This document shows, in pieces, positions 27,077 through 37,700 of a stretch of DNA of 50,680 nt. A model generated the notes under the pieces. It saw nothing but the letters and a program-made list of their open reading frames with translations, searched no databases and was not told the origin of the DNA. The position numbers and the translations under genes are program-made. Position 1 is the stretch's first letter, and every line of letters begins with the position of its first letter. The DNA lies in the NCBI GenBank assembly GCA_019187405.1, contig JABAQZ010000033.1, positions 17,616 to 68,295 of the forward strand, given 5' to 3'. This DNA is from Ignavibacteria bacterium. GTDB taxonomy: Bacteria; Bacteroidota; Ignavibacteria; Tepidaquicellales; Tepidaquicellaceae.

Positions 27077-29965
27077 TTGGCAAAAAAGAAAATACACACA
27101 AACGGCAAAGCCGAAAATTTATCGGATCCGAGAAAGTATATAGTTCTCAAAGGCGCGCGCGTTCATAATTTAAAAAACATTTCAATTGATATTCCCAAAA
27201 ATAAGCTTGTTGTATTTACGGGTGTAAGCGGTTCAGGCAAATCTTCACTTGTATTTGACACAATATATGCCGAAGGTCAAAGGCGTTATGTAGAAAGTCT
27301 ATCTTCTTATGCCAGACAATTTCTCGAAAGAATAAATAAACCGGATATTGATTTTATTGCAGGGCTTGCGCCGTCAATGGCTATCGAGCAGAAAACACAA
27401 ATTAAAAATCCGAGATCTACAGTCGGAACGACAACGGAGATTTATGATTATCTGAGGCTTTTGTTTGCAAGAATCGGAATTACTTATTCCCCCGTAAGCG
27501 GTAAGCCGGTTAAGAAAGATTCACCGGAAAGCATAATTGAGGAATTGAAAAAAACCGCCGGAAGAAATACTCTGAAGCTTTACGTAATTGTGAAATTTCG
27601 TTTAAACGGAAAATCCGATTTTGAATTTAAGATTAGAGATTTGAAATCAAAAGGATTTTACAGACTTATAATTGACGATGAAATTACAGATCTGAATGAA
27701 ACTGAAAATGAATCTGCATATAAAATGCTGATTAAGAATCCGGATGCCGGACAAAAGGAATTTGAAATGCAGGTTTTAATTGACAGAATGAATTTTGATC
27801 CCTCGGATGACGAATCAGTTTCCAGACTAAATGATTCCATTGAACTTGCTTACAGAGAAAGTGATGGATATGTTACCATAAGAGAATATGAAAAGAGCAG
27901 ATTCACTGATCATGAATTCAATAAATTTCTTCAGAGAGACGGGATAAGATTTGAAGAACCGCAGCCGAGACTGTTTTCATTCAATAATCCTTACGGCGCT
28001 TGTGAGAAATGCCAGGGATTCAGCAGGACAATGGATATTGATTACGACCTTGTCATACCGGACAAAAAGAAATCCGTATTCAGCGGAGCGATAAGTATTT
28101 TTTCCACTCCGAAACATTCAGAAAATTTAAAAGATCTAATTTTATCTTCAAAAGAATACGATTTTGATTATCACGCGCCGTTTTATAAACTAAATGAAAA
28201 GCAGAAAGAATTTATTATGAAAGGCGGCGGAATTTATATCGGTCTGGAAAAATTCTTTCAGAAAATAGAAAAGGAAGCTTCCTACAAGCTGCATTACCGT
28301 GTATTATTAAACAGATACAGAGCTTATACGATCTGCAGCAGCTGCAGGGGATCGCGTTTGAGAAAAGAAGCTCTTTATGTTAAAGTAGGCGGAAGATCCA
28401 TTTATGATATTGTCAAAATGAAAATTGATGAAGCATATAAATTTTTTAGTGAATTAAAATTAAGCGATTACGAGAAGAAAATTTCAGATAGAATAATGGA
28501 AGAGATTGTTACAAGACTTAAGTATCTTTGCGATGTCGGACTGACATATCTCACACTTGACAGATTATCCAATACGCTTTCGGGTGGCGAGTCGCAAAGA
28601 ATAAATCTTTCGACATCGCTTGGATCTTCGCTTGTTGGTTCTATTTATGTTCTGGATGAGCCATCGATAGGACTTCATCCGAGAGACAACGGCAAGCTGA
28701 TTAACATTATGAAATCACTTAGAGATCTTGGAAATACTGTGCTTGTAGTTGAGCATGACAGCGAGATGATGAGTGAAGCAGATGAAATCGTGGACATGGG
28801 TCCTCATGCGGGAGTAAGCGGAGGGGAAATTATTTATCGCGGTACTTACGATGACATTTTTAAAGATACAAACTCGCTTACAGGTAAATTTCTCAGCGGC
28901 AGGATGAAAATCAAAATACCGGAGAAAAGAAAAAAGACAGATCAGAAAACAAAGTATCTGCAGATTAAAGGAGCGAGGGAAAATAATCTGAAGGATATTG
29001 ACGTTGACATTCCGCTTGAGAGATTTGTTTGCGTTACGGGAGTCAGCGGTTCGGGAAAATCAACGCTTGTGAATAACATTCTATTTGGTGATCTGAAAAG
29101 AAAGATTGAAGGAAGCTACAACCAGAAAATCGGCGAGCATGATTCTATTAAAGGAGCGGAATATTTGAATGCAGTGGAAATGGTTGACCAGAATCCGATA
29201 GGAAAAACTCCGAGAAGTAATCCCGTTACATACATTAAAGCATTTGATCTGATCAGGGATGCATTTGCGGATACAAAAGAAGCGAGGAGAAACAATTATT
29301 ACCCGGGTTACTTTTCTTTCAACGTCCCCGGAGGAAGATGCGAAAATTGCGAGGGCACAGGCATTCTCAGGATTGAAATGCAGTTCATGGCTGACATTAT
29401 ACTTGAATGCGAATCATGCGGCGGAAAGCGGTATAAGCAGGATGTGCTTGAAATAAAGCTAAAAGGAAATGACGGCGAACATAAAAACATCAGCGAGATT
29501 CTGGATATGACTATCAGCGAGTCAATTAATTTTTTCAAACGGTATCCAAAAATTGTAAAGAAATTAAAAACGCTTGAAGATGTCGGGCTTGGATATATCA
29601 GAATGGGGCAGTCGGCAACTACCTTATCGGGAGGAGAATCTCAGAGAGTCAAGCTCGCATATCATTTGACTTTTCAGGAAGAAAATAAGCATACTTTGTT
29701 TGTATTTGACGAGCCGACCACGGGACTGCATTATTATGACATTTCCAAACTGCTGAAATGCTTTGACGAACTTATAAAGAAGGGAAATTCCGTACTTGTT
29801 ATCGAACACAATCTTGAAGTAATCAAATGCGCCGATTATATCATTGATCTTGGTCCGGAAAGCGGGGATGAAGGAGGATACCTTGTCGCTGCCGGAACAC
29901 CCGAAGAAATTATCAAAGAGCCAAAATCATATACGGGAAAATTTTTAAAAAAATTTTTAAAATAA
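27077..29965 (+). CDS. UvrA paralogue (excinuclease ABC subunit A, second type)
   Basis: 962 residues. Two ABC ATPase halves: Walker [11 protein letters not shown] (about 48-57) and [10 protein letters not shown] (about 654-663), signatures [10 protein letters not shown] and [10 protein letters not shown], and Walker [12 protein letters not shown] and [11 protein letters not shown]. Zinc-binding pairs CEKC/CSSC and CENC/CESC are present. It differs from the neighbouring canonical UvrA in the region after the second Walker A and has an HYY/FQEEN variant near the C-terminus, so I call it a paralogue. It should bind damaged DNA in nucleotide excision repair, or serve resistance to DNA-binding compounds as some UvrA2 proteins do. 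Start TTG 27077; no clear Shine-Dalgarno sequence. Confidence 0.9.
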   Translation: MAKKKIHTNGKAENLSDPRKYIVLKGARVHNLKNISIDIPKNKLVVFTGVSGSGKSSLVFDTIYAEGQRRYVESLSSYARQFLERINKPDIDFIAGLAPSMAIEQKTQIKNPRSTVGTTTEIYDYLRLLFARIGITYSPVSGKPVKKDSPESIIEELKKTAGRNTLKLYVIVKFRLNGKSDFEFKIRDLKSKGFYRLIIDDEITDLNETENESAYKMLIKNPDAGQKEFEMQVLIDRMNFDPSDDESVSRLNDSIELAYRESDGYVTIREYEKSRFTDHEFNKFLQRDGIRFEEPQPRLFSFNNPYGACEKCQGFSRTMDIDYDLVIPDKKKSVFSGAISIFSTPKHSENLKDLILSSKEYDFDYHAPFYKLNEKQKEFIMKGGGIYIGLEKFFQKIEKEASYKLHYRVLLNRYRAYTICSSCRGSRLRKEALYVKVGGRSIYDIVKMKIDEAYKFFSELKLSDYEKKISDRIMEEIVTRLKYLCDVGLTYLTLDRLSNTLSGGESQRINLSTSLGSSLVGSIYVLDEPSIGLHPRDNGKLINIMKSLRDLGNTVLVVEHDSEMMSEADEIVDMGPHAGVSGGEIIYRGTYDDIFKDTNSLTGKFLSGRMKIKIPEKRKKTDQKTKYLQIKGARENNLKDIDVDIPLERFVCVTGVSGSGKSTLVNNILFGDLKRKIEGSYNQKIGEHDSIKGAEYLNAVEMVDQNPIGKTPRSNPVTYIKAFDLIRDAFADTKEARRNNYYPGYFSFNVPGGRCENCEGTGILRIEMQFMADIILECESCGGKRYKQDVLEIKLKGNDGEHKNISEILDMTISESINFFKRYPKIVKKLKTLEDVGLGYIRMGQSATTLSGGESQRVKLAYHLTFQEENKHTLFVFDEPTTGLHYYDISKLLKCFDELIKKGNSVLVIEHNLEVIKCADYIIDLGPESGDEGGYLVAAGTPEEIIKEPKSYTGKFLKKFLK

Positions 29966-29973
29966 TTTAAGCA

Positions 29974-30597
29974 ATGAAAACGATTAAACTTATTACACCT
30001 GTTTTCTTATTAATTATGCTTTTTGCAGGTAATGCAGAGCCGCAGACGATAAAGAGCAATTTCGAAACAGGCAAAAAAGCATTTTACTCTGATGACTTTG
30101 AAACAGCAAACAAAATGTTTTCCGGTATTCTTAACATGGAATCGAAAGATTTCGATGTTTGCTTTTACAAAGGTCTGATTTATTACATATATTTTGATTA
30201 TGAAAAATCAGCTGCCGAACTTACCAATGCATTAACTCTGAAAAAAACCGCTGAAGTTTTTTTTAATCGCGCTCTTGCTTATGAAAAGCTTGAAAAATAT
30301 GACAATGCACTAAAAGATTATTCCGATGCTTTGAATATAGATAAGAAATTTATCGATGCATACTTCAACCGTGCTTCTCTTTATCAACAGCTAAGACAAA
30401 CCGACAAAGCCATTAAAGATTACGGAAGGGTAATTAAGCTTAATCCGAAGGATGATATTGCATACTATAACAGGGGATTGCTTTATGAAGAGCTTGGAAA
30501 CAAAGAAAAAGCAATTGTAGATTTTGAGAAGGCAATCAGCATTGATAAGATTTGGAAAACTGAACTGACAAAAAAAATCAATCAGCTGAAGAATTAA
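29974..30597 (+). CDS. Secreted tetratricopeptide-repeat protein
   Basis: 207 residues. Signal peptide (LITPVFLLIMLFAGNAEPQ) followed by about five TPR units; patterns such as AEVFFNRALAYEKLEKYDNA and AYYNRGLLYEELGNKEKA are clear. It starts 9 bp after the uvrA paralogue and reads in the same direction, so the two are probably co-transcribed, though a periplasmic TPR protein has no obvious link to repair. It converges with the next uvrA with one base between stops. Likely a protein-binding scaffold in the periplasm. Confidence 0.85.
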   Translation: MKTIKLITPVFLLIMLFAGNAEPQTIKSNFETGKKAFYSDDFETANKMFSGILNMESKDFDVCFYKGLIYYIYFDYEKSAAELTNALTLKKTAEVFFNRALAYEKLEKYDNALKDYSDALNIDKKFIDAYFNRASLYQQLRQTDKAIKDYGRVIKLNPKDDIAYYNRGLLYEELGNKEKAIVDFEKAISIDKIWKTELTKKINQLKN

Positions 30598-30598
30598 T

Positions 30599-33451
30599 TC
30601 AATTATTTAATTCGTCTTTAAGATATTTTGCCGTATAGCTGATATTAGAATATTTTTTTACAAGATCTTCCGGGGAGCCAACTGCGATTATTTTTCCGCC
30701 CGCATCGCCGCCTTCCGGTCCGAGATCAATTATCCAGTCGGCTGATTTAATCACATCCATGTTATGCTCGATTACAATCACGGTATTGCCTTTGTCAACA
30801 AGTTTATTCAGCACGGATAACAGCATTTTAATATCTTCGAAATGCAGACCTGTCGTAGGTTCGTCGAGTATGTAGAGTGTTTTGCCGGTCTGAACTTTAG
30901 AAAGCTCCGTTGACAGCTTTACTCTTTGTGCTTCTCCTCCGGATAGTGTCGTTGCCTGTTGTCCGAGACGTATGTAACCAAGCCCGACGTTAAAAAGAGT
31001 TTCAAGTTTTCTTTTAAGAGAAGGTATCGTATCAAAAAATCCCGTTGCTTCTTCGACAGTCATCGAGAGCACATCTGAAATTGATTTACCTTTATACTTT
31101 ACTTCCAGAGTTTCTCTGTTATATCTTTTGCCCTGACAAACGTCGCAAGTTACATAAACATCAGGCAGAAAATTCATTTCGATTTTCTGCAAGCCGCCGC
31201 CTTCGCAGGCATCGCATCTTCCGCCTTTAACGTTAAAGGAAAATCTTCCGGGTTTGTATCCGCGGATTTTTGATTCGGGGAGATTGGCAAAAATATCCCT
31301 TATGAATGTAAATAGTCCGGTATATGTAGCCGGATTACTTCTGGGAGTTCTGCCAATCGGTGTCTGATCGATTTCAATTATCTTGTCAACAATTTTTTGG
31401 GGATACTTTGAACTTTTTTTTGTAAGACCTTCAATCGAATCATAAGGAAGCGGATGTTCAGGAGTTTTAAAAAACTTCATCGAAAGAATCCTGTACAGCG
31501 TTTCGGTTATCAGCGACGATTTACCTGAGCCGCTGACGCCTGTTACGCAGATAAATTTTCCAAGCGGAATTTCAAGCGTAACATTTTTCAGATTGTTTCC
31601 TCTTGCGCCTTTTAAAGTAACGAAGCCGCCACTGCCATTCCTGCGGGATTTTGGAATTTCGATTTTCCTTTTCCCTGATAAATATTCGCCTGTGATTGAA
31701 TGTCCGTTTAATCCTGCGGGATTACCCGAAGCAACAAGTGTACCTCCGTGTTCTCCTGCTCCCGGACCGAGGTCAACAATGAAATCCGAAGATTCAATCA
31801 TCTCCTTATCATGCTCGACTACGATGACGGAATTTCCGATGTCTCTAAGATTTTTCAGCGATTCGATTAATTTTAAATTATCTCTCTGATGAAGTCCGAT
31901 TGATGGTTCATCGAGAATATACAGCACTCCTGTTAGTTGTGAGCCGATCTGTGTTGCAAGTCTGATTCTTTGGGCTTCTCCTCCGGATAATGATCTTGCG
32001 CTTCTTTCAAGAGTAAGATAATCAAGTCCCACATTCATAAGAAAATCCAGTCTCGATCTGATCTCTTTAATAATCTGCTCGGCAATTATCTGTTTTCTGA
32101 CATCAAGTTTCAGATTGTCAAAAAATAATTTGCAGTCTTTTATTGATTTTCGGGTAATGTCGTGAATGTTGACTGAATTTATTTTTACCCACAAAGAATC
32201 TTCTTTAAGCCTTCCGCCTTTGCATGTACTGCATTTGTTTATTGTCATAAAGCTCTCAGCCCACTGTCTGATAGATTCGGATGAAGTGTCTTCAGAATAT
32301 CTGCTGACATAATTATAAATTCCTTCAAACCTGTGCAAGTAGTATTGTATTTTGCCATGAGAGTTTGTATATGAATATTTTACTCTTTCCTTTGTGCCGT
32401 ATAAAATAATTTTCATTGCGTCGTCGGAAAATTTTTTTAACGGAACGCTGAATTTGTAGCCGAGGTTTTCCACAACAGCTTTGAAAATCGAATATATCCA
32501 TGTATTACGGGGTTTACCCAAAGGAACAATTCCGCCGTCATTGATTGAAAGATTTTTGTCGGGAATAATTTTGTTTATGTCAATTTCTTTTTTTTCACCG
32601 AGCCCGAAACAATCTTTACACCATCCGTATGGAGAATTGAATGAAAAGGAATTCGGTGCGGGTTCAGAAAAGCTTCTTCCGGTATTAATGTCTGAAAGTT
32701 TTTCATTATACATTTTATCTCCTTTGTCGTCACAGACGATTACAATGCCTTCACTGCGTCTCAAAGCTGTCTCAATTGATTCATATATCCTCATTCTGGA
32801 TTTTTCGCTTACATCCGTTCTGTCTATGACAATTTCAATGTCGTGAAGTTTAAATCTTTCCAGCATCATTCCGGGAGTAATATTTTTTATTTCGCCGTCA
32901 ACTCTAACTTTTGTAAATCCTTCGGAAGCGATTTCCTCGAAGAGCTCTCTGTAATGTCCTTTCCTGCCTTTTATAACGGGAGCAAGAATAGTGATTTTTG
33001 AATTCAAGCTGTTTGCAAGAATATTGTGAAGTATCTGGTCTAAACTTTGCCTTGTTACTTCCATGCCCGTATCAGGAGAATACTGTGTACCGCATCTTGA
33101 AAAAAGCAGCCGTAAAAAATCGTAAATTTCTGTCACCGTTCCAACGGTTGATCTTGGATTCTGTGAAATAGTTTTCTGCTCGATTGAAATTGATGGCGAT
33201 AGTCCTTCGATTTTATCAACGTCTGGTCTTTCAATTCCTCCGATAAATTGTCTCGCATAAGCCGACAAAGTTTCCATGAACCTCCTCTGACCTTCGGCAT
33301 AAATAGTATCGAATGCCAGAGATGATTTTCCCGATCCGGAAAGACCTGTGAATACTACAAGCTTGTCTCTTGGAATTTCAATGTCAACATTTTTTAGATT
33401 GTGAACTCTTGCGCCTTTTACCTGTATCTTATCGAGATGAGAAGTTGTCAT
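30599..33451 (-). CDS. uvrA: Excinuclease ABC subunit A
   Basis: 950 residues, the typical UvrA length. Walker A motifs [10 protein letters not shown] (about 37) and [10 protein letters not shown] (about 646), [10 protein letters not shown] and [10 protein letters not shown] signatures, Walker [11 protein letters not shown] and [10 protein letters not shown], and zinc pairs CKDC/CSTC and CDAC...CDVC are all present. Acts with UvrB in damage recognition in nucleotide excision repair. This copy looks like the housekeeping one. Transcribed toward the other uvrA, with the TPR gene between; the divergent PD40 lipoprotein lies on its 5' side. Confidence 0.96.
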   Translation of the reverse strand: MTTSHLDKIQVKGARVHNLKNVDIEIPRDKLVVFTGLSGSGKSSLAFDTIYAEGQRRFMETLSAYARQFIGGIERPDVDKIEGLSPSISIEQKTISQNPRSTVGTVTEIYDFLRLLFSRCGTQYSPDTGMEVTRQSLDQILHNILANSLNSKITILAPVIKGRKGHYRELFEEIASEGFTKVRVDGEIKNITPGMMLERFKLHDIEIVIDRTDVSEKSRMRIYESIETALRRSEGIVIVCDDKGDKMYNEKLSDINTGRSFSEPAPNSFSFNSPYGWCKDCFGLGEKKEIDINKIIPDKNLSINDGGIVPLGKPRNTWIYSIFKAVVENLGYKFSVPLKKFSDDAMKIILYGTKERVKYSYTNSHGKIQYYLHRFEGIYNYVSRYSEDTSSESIRQWAESFMTINKCSTCKGGRLKEDSLWVKINSVNIHDITRKSIKDCKLFFDNLKLDVRKQIIAEQIIKEIRSRLDFLMNVGLDYLTLERSARSLSGGEAQRIRLATQIGSQLTGVLYILDEPSIGLHQRDNLKLIESLKNLRDIGNSVIVVEHDKEMIESSDFIVDLGPGAGEHGGTLVASGNPAGLNGHSITGEYLSGKRKIEIPKSRRNGSGGFVTLKGARGNNLKNVTLEIPLGKFICVTGVSGSGKSSLITETLYRILSMKFFKTPEHPLPYDSIEGLTKKSSKYPQKIVDKIIEIDQTPIGRTPRSNPATYTGLFTFIRDIFANLPESKIRGYKPGRFSFNVKGGRCDACEGGGLQKIEMNFLPDVYVTCDVCQGKRYNRETLEVKYKGKSISDVLSMTVEEATGFFDTIPSLKRKLETLFNVGLGYIRLGQQATTLSGGEAQRVKLSTELSKVQTGKTLYILDEPTTGLHFEDIKMLLSVLNKLVDKGNTVIVIEHNMDVIKSADWIIDLGPEGGDAGGKIIAVGSPEDLVKKYSNISYTAKYLKDELNN

Positions 33452-33650
33452 AAAAATGATATAAGTGTGAAATTTATGATTGATGATCTGCTTTTACAAT
33501 ACAATTATTATTGCCGTGAAGATGTTTTTTTCCAATTATATATAGCAAAACTGTACTGGAGCTTTTAAGAAAAAGTTGACAGGAAATTTAAGTTGAATTT
33601 GAATTGAATTAATTGACCAGGAATTGATATTTTAATAAAGCATTTCATAA

Positions 33651-34541
33651 ATGAAAATTATATTCGTTTTAATTTTACTCTGTTGCATGTTTATTGCAAA
33701 CTCATGCAAAGACAGTTCAACCGATTCGTCAGGAAACCAGACAGCTGATTTTACTCAGATTGATTATGAAGCTTCATTTTCAGTAAATGGAAACTCAATA
33801 CTTTACATTCACTCTGACATAGATTTTGAATTAACAGGGATCAAGCTGAAAGATTTTCAAACGGGAACGGATTCTCTGCTGATCGGAGGCAGCGCCAGAA
33901 CACCTGAACTGTCTCCGGATTTGAGATACATTATTTATTCGATTAGCAATCTTCTGTACAAAGCCAAGCTTAATGGAGACAGTCAGCAGGTTTTAAGAGG
34001 TTCAGGTATTAATCTTTATCCCAAATGGGATTTTACCGGAAATAGAATATTGTTTGCCGATGTTGAAAGAAATTCTTCCGATGCCGGAATCCGAATAATT
34101 AATTCTGATGGTTCAGGTTCACTGCTGCTTGAAAGCAATGCATCATTTCCTTACTGGATAAGTGACGACAGAATAGTTTTTTTTAAAATAGTATATGATA
34201 ACTTCGGCAATGAATCGGGTGATTCGATAATTGCGCAAAATATTGACGGATCAGGTAGAAACCTAATTCATATTTTGCAGGGTGAAAGTCATGTTAAAAA
34301 TTCTTTTTTAAATCACTACAACGGGGAATTTATTTTTTGCTCAACAGATTCCCGCGGGTATTCATATATATACAAACTGAATACTTCGGGCAACATTATA
34401 AAACTTACCGAGACACAGGGCTGGTCTCCTGCTGTGAGCAAGACAGACGGAAGAATAATATATACAAACAGGAATACCGGCAACGGAAGATTGTGGGAAA
34501 TGGATATAAACGGAAATGGAAAGAATCAGATTACTTTTTGA
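33651..34541 (+). CDS. Lipoprotein with PD40/TolB-like propeller repeats
   Basis: 296 residues. N-terminus IIFVLILLCCMFIANSC gives a lipobox-type cysteine at about 19, so a lipid-anchored envelope protein. The body has WD40-like PD40 blades such as SPDLRYIIYSISN, YPKWDFTGNRILFAD and ISDDRIVFFK, as in TolB and related propellers. No catalytic domain seen. Divergent from uvrA, and followed by a fossil T9SS gene and an IS relic. Substrate unknown. Confidence 0.8.
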   Translation: MKIIFVLILLCCMFIANSCKDSSTDSSGNQTADFTQIDYEASFSVNGNSILYIHSDIDFELTGIKLKDFQTGTDSLLIGGSARTPELSPDLRYIIYSISNLLYKAKLNGDSQQVLRGSGINLYPKWDFTGNRILFADVERNSSDAGIRIINSDGSGSLLLESNASFPYWISDDRIVFFKIVYDNFGNESGDSIIAQNIDGSGRNLIHILQGESHVKNSFLNHYNGEFIFCSTDSRGYSYIYKLNTSGNIIKLTETQGWSPAVSKTDGRIIYTNRNTGNGRLWEMDINGNGKNQITF

Positions 34542-34581
34542 AGTTTGTTCAGGAGTTGAAAGCAGAATGATGATAGTTTTG

Positions 34582-34665
34582 CTCCTGCTTACAAAGCGCA
34601 GGCTTTGTAAGCAAAAATTTAGTGTAACTAAACTTTCCCAAGCCGGAGCTTGGAAGAGAGGTTAA
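34582..34665. repeat. Two perfect hairpins downstream of the PD40 gene
   Basis: CTTACAAAGC and GCTTTGTAAG form a ten-base-pair stem around 34588-34611. A second stem, AAGC/GCTT extended by flanking TTCC/GGAA, lies at about 34636-34655. Neither is followed by a strong T run on the plus strand. They may act as weak bidirectional terminators or be dispersed hairpin repeats. Confidence 0.5.
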
Positions 34666-34683
34666 AAAGTTATTACCCGGAAA

Positions 34684-34866
34684 TTATTTTATCAGCAACA
34701 TTCTCTTCGTTTCCTTAAAACTTTCCGCTTCAAGCCGATAAAAATAAATCCCGCTTGCAAGTCCGCCTACGGCAGATTCTCCATTAAATTCAACTTCGTA
34801 GTATCCCGTTGACTCATAATAAAATGTAACCATAGCAGTAGTAATATTATCTTTTCTTTTTTGCTA
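34684..34866 (-). pseudogene. Fossil T9SS sorting domain
   Basis: The minus strand reads YYEVEFNGESAVGGLASG then IYFYRLEAESFKETKRMLLIK and a stop at 34684-34686, a good match to the last 45 residues of the T9SS domains in this window. Upstream the frame closes with TAG near 34864-34866 and the PNPFNP linker is absent. An exported-protein gene once ended here and lost its body, apparently by the insertion or deletion that left the IS relic next to it. Confidence 0.8.
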
Positions 34867-34926
34867 CTTTTTTCTTTTCTTTTGTTAACATTGTTAGTAT
34901 TGTTAATATCTCTATAAGATTTATTA

Positions 34927-35508
34927 TTAAACAGATACATTTAATATCTCAGCTAACTTTTTCTCGATATTTTCCTGCAGCTCATAAGGATTAAGTCTGT
35001 TTTGAAACCTTAATAACTCCATCTTTTTTTCGTCACTTATCTGCTTTGATTCAAACAATCTTTGAAAAGGTGTTTTAGCTTCGTCGTATTTCTTTATTAC
35101 CTTCGAACCACTTCGAGTCTTTGATATCAGTTTCATAGATGGCAAAAAGTAATTTATTAATTCTGTTAATTCATTTCGGTAAAGATCATTCATCAATTCT
35201 ACCTGCTTAGGGTTTTCAAGTCTGTCATAGCCGATGTATTGTCTCACTCTTGTCCAGTTCTTTTCTTCAATATGAGAATTGTCATTTTTATTATAAGCCC
35301 TTGCTCTTGTATAATGAACTGGTTCGCTTCTGTTCTTGAAATATTTTAATAACCTGTGATTTAAAAATTCTTTACCGTTGTTACTGTCAAATCCTCTTAT
35401 CTTGAAAGGTAATGTTAACTCTATTTCTCTTATTGTTTTGAAAGTATTAGCTTCTCCTTTCATTCTCTTGAAACAAATCAAATTTGTTTTCTTTCGAAGC
35501 AAATTCAA
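34927..35508 (-). pseudogene. Transposase (rve/DDE integrase type), C-terminal part
   Basis: 193 residues. FDSNNGKEFLNHRLLKYF contains the second catalytic Asp with the DNG-EF-like context, and HIEEKNWTRVRQYIGYDRLEN carries the final Glu, as in integrase-core transposases. The first catalytic Asp and the rest of the catalytic N-terminal half are missing. It is out of frame with the upstream piece at 35517-35744, so the gene has an internal deletion and is dead. Confidence 0.8.
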
Positions 35509-35516
35509 AAAGTTCT

Positions 35517-35744
35517 TTACTTCTTGAGTTTGATAAATATTTTTCCGTCCGACTTTTTCGATAGAGGTGCATCCTTAATGTTTGCTTTTTCAGTAAATTC
35601 ATTTAATAACCTGATTGCATACTTTCTATTATATGAACACACTTTGCAAAATTCATCTAGGATCTTCTGCTTTTCTTCTTCGGATGACTTCAAATACCTT
35701 TGACTGATTTCTTTCAGATACTCATATCTGGATGTTTTACTCAT
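35517..35744 (-). pseudogene. Transposase N-terminal (helix-turn-helix) part
   Basis: 75 residues: a Lys/Glu-rich helical region with SRYEYLKEISQRYLKSSEEE and CKVCSYNRKYAIRLLNEF, resembling the DNA-binding start of integrase-core transposases. It begins at ATG 35742-35744 and is followed, after a deletion and frame change, by the C-terminal fragment at 34927-35508. Confidence 0.7.
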
Positions 35745-35918
35745 AATTTTTAACCGTTTATCTCTTTAAACACGGTTACATTAATTATGAGTCAACGAAT
35801 ACAATTCATGTGACCCTTGGGTTACATTAATTATGAGTCAATGCGTTTTCAACGCCGGTTTCAAATTTTCAATTGTAACTCACTCATAATTTCAGTATTT
35901 TTGGAACTCAAAAATGCA

Positions 35919-35993
35919 GGTCCCATCGACTAGGGGTTAGGTCGTCACTCTTTCACAGTGAAAACACGGGTTCGAATCCCGTTGGGACCGCCA
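35919..35993 (+). tRNA. tRNA-Glu (TTC)
   Basis: The acceptor GGTCCCA pairs with TGGGACC (35983-35989), followed by G and an encoded CCA. The anticodon stem TCACT/AGTGA encloses the loop CTTTCAC with anticodon TTC at 35952-35954, and the T-arm CGGGTTCGAATCCCG is perfect. All four arms can be drawn. The IS relic ends less than 80 bp upstream. Confidence 0.95.
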
Positions 35994-36040
35994 AAATCAA
36001 GGCGGAAATCAATAATTTCCATTTTTTTTATGCACAAATA

Positions 36041-36055
36041 GGACTATATTAGTCC
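36041..36055. promoter_or_regulatory. IscR-like operator upstream of the Rrf2 gene
   Basis: GGACTATATTAGTCC is a perfect palindrome with five-base arms. It matches the core GACT-N5-AGTC of the E. coli IscR type 1 site and lies 13 bp before the ATG of an IscR-like gene. Autoregulation of the Fe-S gene cluster is inferred. Confidence 0.6.
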
Positions 36056-36068
36056 AAATTAGAATTTA

Positions 36069-36470
36069 ATGATAAGAATCTCAAAGAAAGTTGAATATGC
36101 ATTAATAGCGTTAAAGTTTATTTCAAAATCCGGCGATAGAGTTGTAACTGCGCGAGAGATTTCCGACAGTACTAACATACCTTATGATCTGCTTTCCAAA
36201 ATTTTGCAGAAGTTAAAAAACGAAAACATACTTGCTTCAAATCAAGGCTCTTACGGCGGATACAGTTTAAATAAGAGACCCGAAGACATACCGCTTCTAA
36301 ATGTTATGAATGTACTTGACGGCGAAACCGCAATTACCGAATGCATGATTGAAAATCATGACATTGAGTGCTGTCATACGGATACATGTTCGATCAAGTC
36401 TCCAATAATTCAGCTTCAGAAAGAATTTGAAGAGCTTTTCAGGAATAAAAAAATTTCCGATTTTGTTTGA
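36069..36470 (+). CDS. Rrf2/IscR-family regulator
   Basis: 133 residues. An Rrf2 winged helix-turn-helix (about 1-80; MIRISKKVEYALIALKFIS, then DSTNIPYDLLSKILQKLKN and GGYSLNKRP) is followed by a cysteine cluster, ECMIENHDIECCHTDTC, similar to the Fe-S ligands of IscR/NsrR. It probably senses Fe-S status. The IscS and A-type carrier genes follow on the same strand with short gaps, and a palindromic site precedes it. There is no obvious Shine-Dalgarno sequence. Confidence 0.9.
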   Translation: MIRISKKVEYALIALKFISKSGDRVVTAREISDSTNIPYDLLSKILQKLKNENILASNQGSYGGYSLNKRPEDIPLLNVMNVLDGETAITECMIENHDIECCHTDTCSIKSPIIQLQKEFEELFRNKKISDFV

Positions 36471-36491
36471 AAAACTATTTTATCCTTTGAC

Positions 36492-37673
36492 ATGAAATCT
36501 CCCGTTTACATGGATTACAATGCAACGACTCCTGTGGATCCCCGTGTCAGAGACGAAATGCTGCCATACTTTTGTGAAATTTTCGGAAATGCATCGAGTT
36601 CAAATCATAAATTCGGCTGGGAAGCCGAAGAAGCCGTTTCAAAAGCAAGGAGACAAGTTGCCCAACTAATCGGTGCGAGACCTCTTGAGATTTTGTTTAC
36701 TTCGGGCTCAACAGAATCAAATAACATTTCAATCAAAGGCGTAGCTGAAATGTATTCTGACAAAGGAAATCACATTATCACGTGCAAAACAGAGCATAAA
36801 GCAATTCTTGAAACATGTGAGTATCTTGAAAAAAGAGGTTGCATTGTTACATATCTCGATGTGGATTTTGACGGATTGATTGACATAGATAAACTTAAAA
36901 ATGCCGTAACGGGAAAAACAATACTTGTCAGCATTATGACAGGCAACAATGAAATCGGAACACTTCAGCCAATAATGGAAATAGGTAAACTCTGCAAAGA
37001 GAAAAACGTTATTTTTCATACTGATGCAACTCAATCAGTTGGAAAGATTCCCATTGACGTTAATACTGCCGGTATCGATCTAATGAGCATTTCGGCTCAT
37101 AAGTTTTACGGACCAAAAGGAGCTGGCGCAATTTATATAAGAGGAAGGAATCCAAAAGTAAGAATTTCAAAGCAAACTCACGGCGGCAGTCAGGAAAACG
37201 GATACCGAAGCGGAACACTGAATGTACCTGGGATTGTAGGACTTGGTAAAGCCTGCGAGATAAGCAGGGAAAATCTTGAAAGTGAAATGCTGAAGCATAT
37301 TGCTTTCAGAGATAAGATTATAAACGAACTTTTAAAAATTGATAATGTTCATCTTAACGGACACAGGACAAAGAGACTTCCGAACAACGTAAATATTACC
37401 GTTGATTATATTGATTCCGAGGTATTACTTTCAAAGATGAGAGATATTGCAATTTCCACCGGAAGTGCATGTACAAGCGCATCATTATCGCCGTCGCATG
37501 TACTTACTGCATTAAATAAGGAGAGAAAGCAGATCAGTGCAACATTAAGAATAAGCTTTGGCAGGTTTACAACGGAAGATGAGATTGATTATGTGATTAA
37601 AAGATTAAAAGAGTCAATAAAGGAGTTGAGAGAAGAATCAAGAATATCAGAACTTATAAAAGAAAAAATTTAA
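36492..37673 (+). CDS. iscS: Cysteine desulfurase
   Basis: 393 residues. A PLP enzyme that takes sulfur from cysteine for Fe-S clusters. MDYNATTPVDPRV at the N-terminus, the PLP lysine in SISAHKFYGPKGAG and the persulfide loop STGSACTSASLSPSHVL, with the catalytic Cys, are all IscS/NifS-type. It starts 21 bp after the IscR-like gene. No IscU scaffold gene is next to it; the A-type carrier follows instead. Confidence 0.96.
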   Translation: MKSPVYMDYNATTPVDPRVRDEMLPYFCEIFGNASSSNHKFGWEAEEAVSKARRQVAQLIGARPLEILFTSGSTESNNISIKGVAEMYSDKGNHIITCKTEHKAILETCEYLEKRGCIVTYLDVDFDGLIDIDKLKNAVTGKTILVSIMTGNNEIGTLQPIMEIGKLCKEKNVIFHTDATQSVGKIPIDVNTAGIDLMSISAHKFYGPKGAGAIYIRGRNPKVRISKQTHGGSQENGYRSGTLNVPGIVGLGKACEISRENLESEMLKHIAFRDKIINELLKIDNVHLNGHRTKRLPNNVNITVDYIDSEVLLSKMRDIAISTGSACTSASLSPSHVLTALNKERKQISATLRISFGRFTTEDEIDYVIKRLKESIKELREESRISELIKEKI

Positions 37674-37700
37674 CATAAAAAAATAATTTAAAAAAATATC

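Larger units (their letters stand above)
34867..35841 (-). mobile_element. Decayed insertion sequence
   Basis: Contains the broken transposase. The right side carries two 22-bp direct repeats, 35774-35795 and 35820-35841, each containing TTACATTAATTATGAGTCAA, and further ATTATGAGT motifs in inverted orientation near 35740-35750 and 35880-35890. Such repeated motifs are likely transposase-binding sites at the element end. The left end is not clear; I see no convincing inverted repeat near 34870. Confidence 0.65.

Noticed and set aside
35919-35993. Integration (att) site in tRNA-Glu
   Set aside because: No tyrosine recombinase gene and no duplicated tRNA 3' end found in the window.
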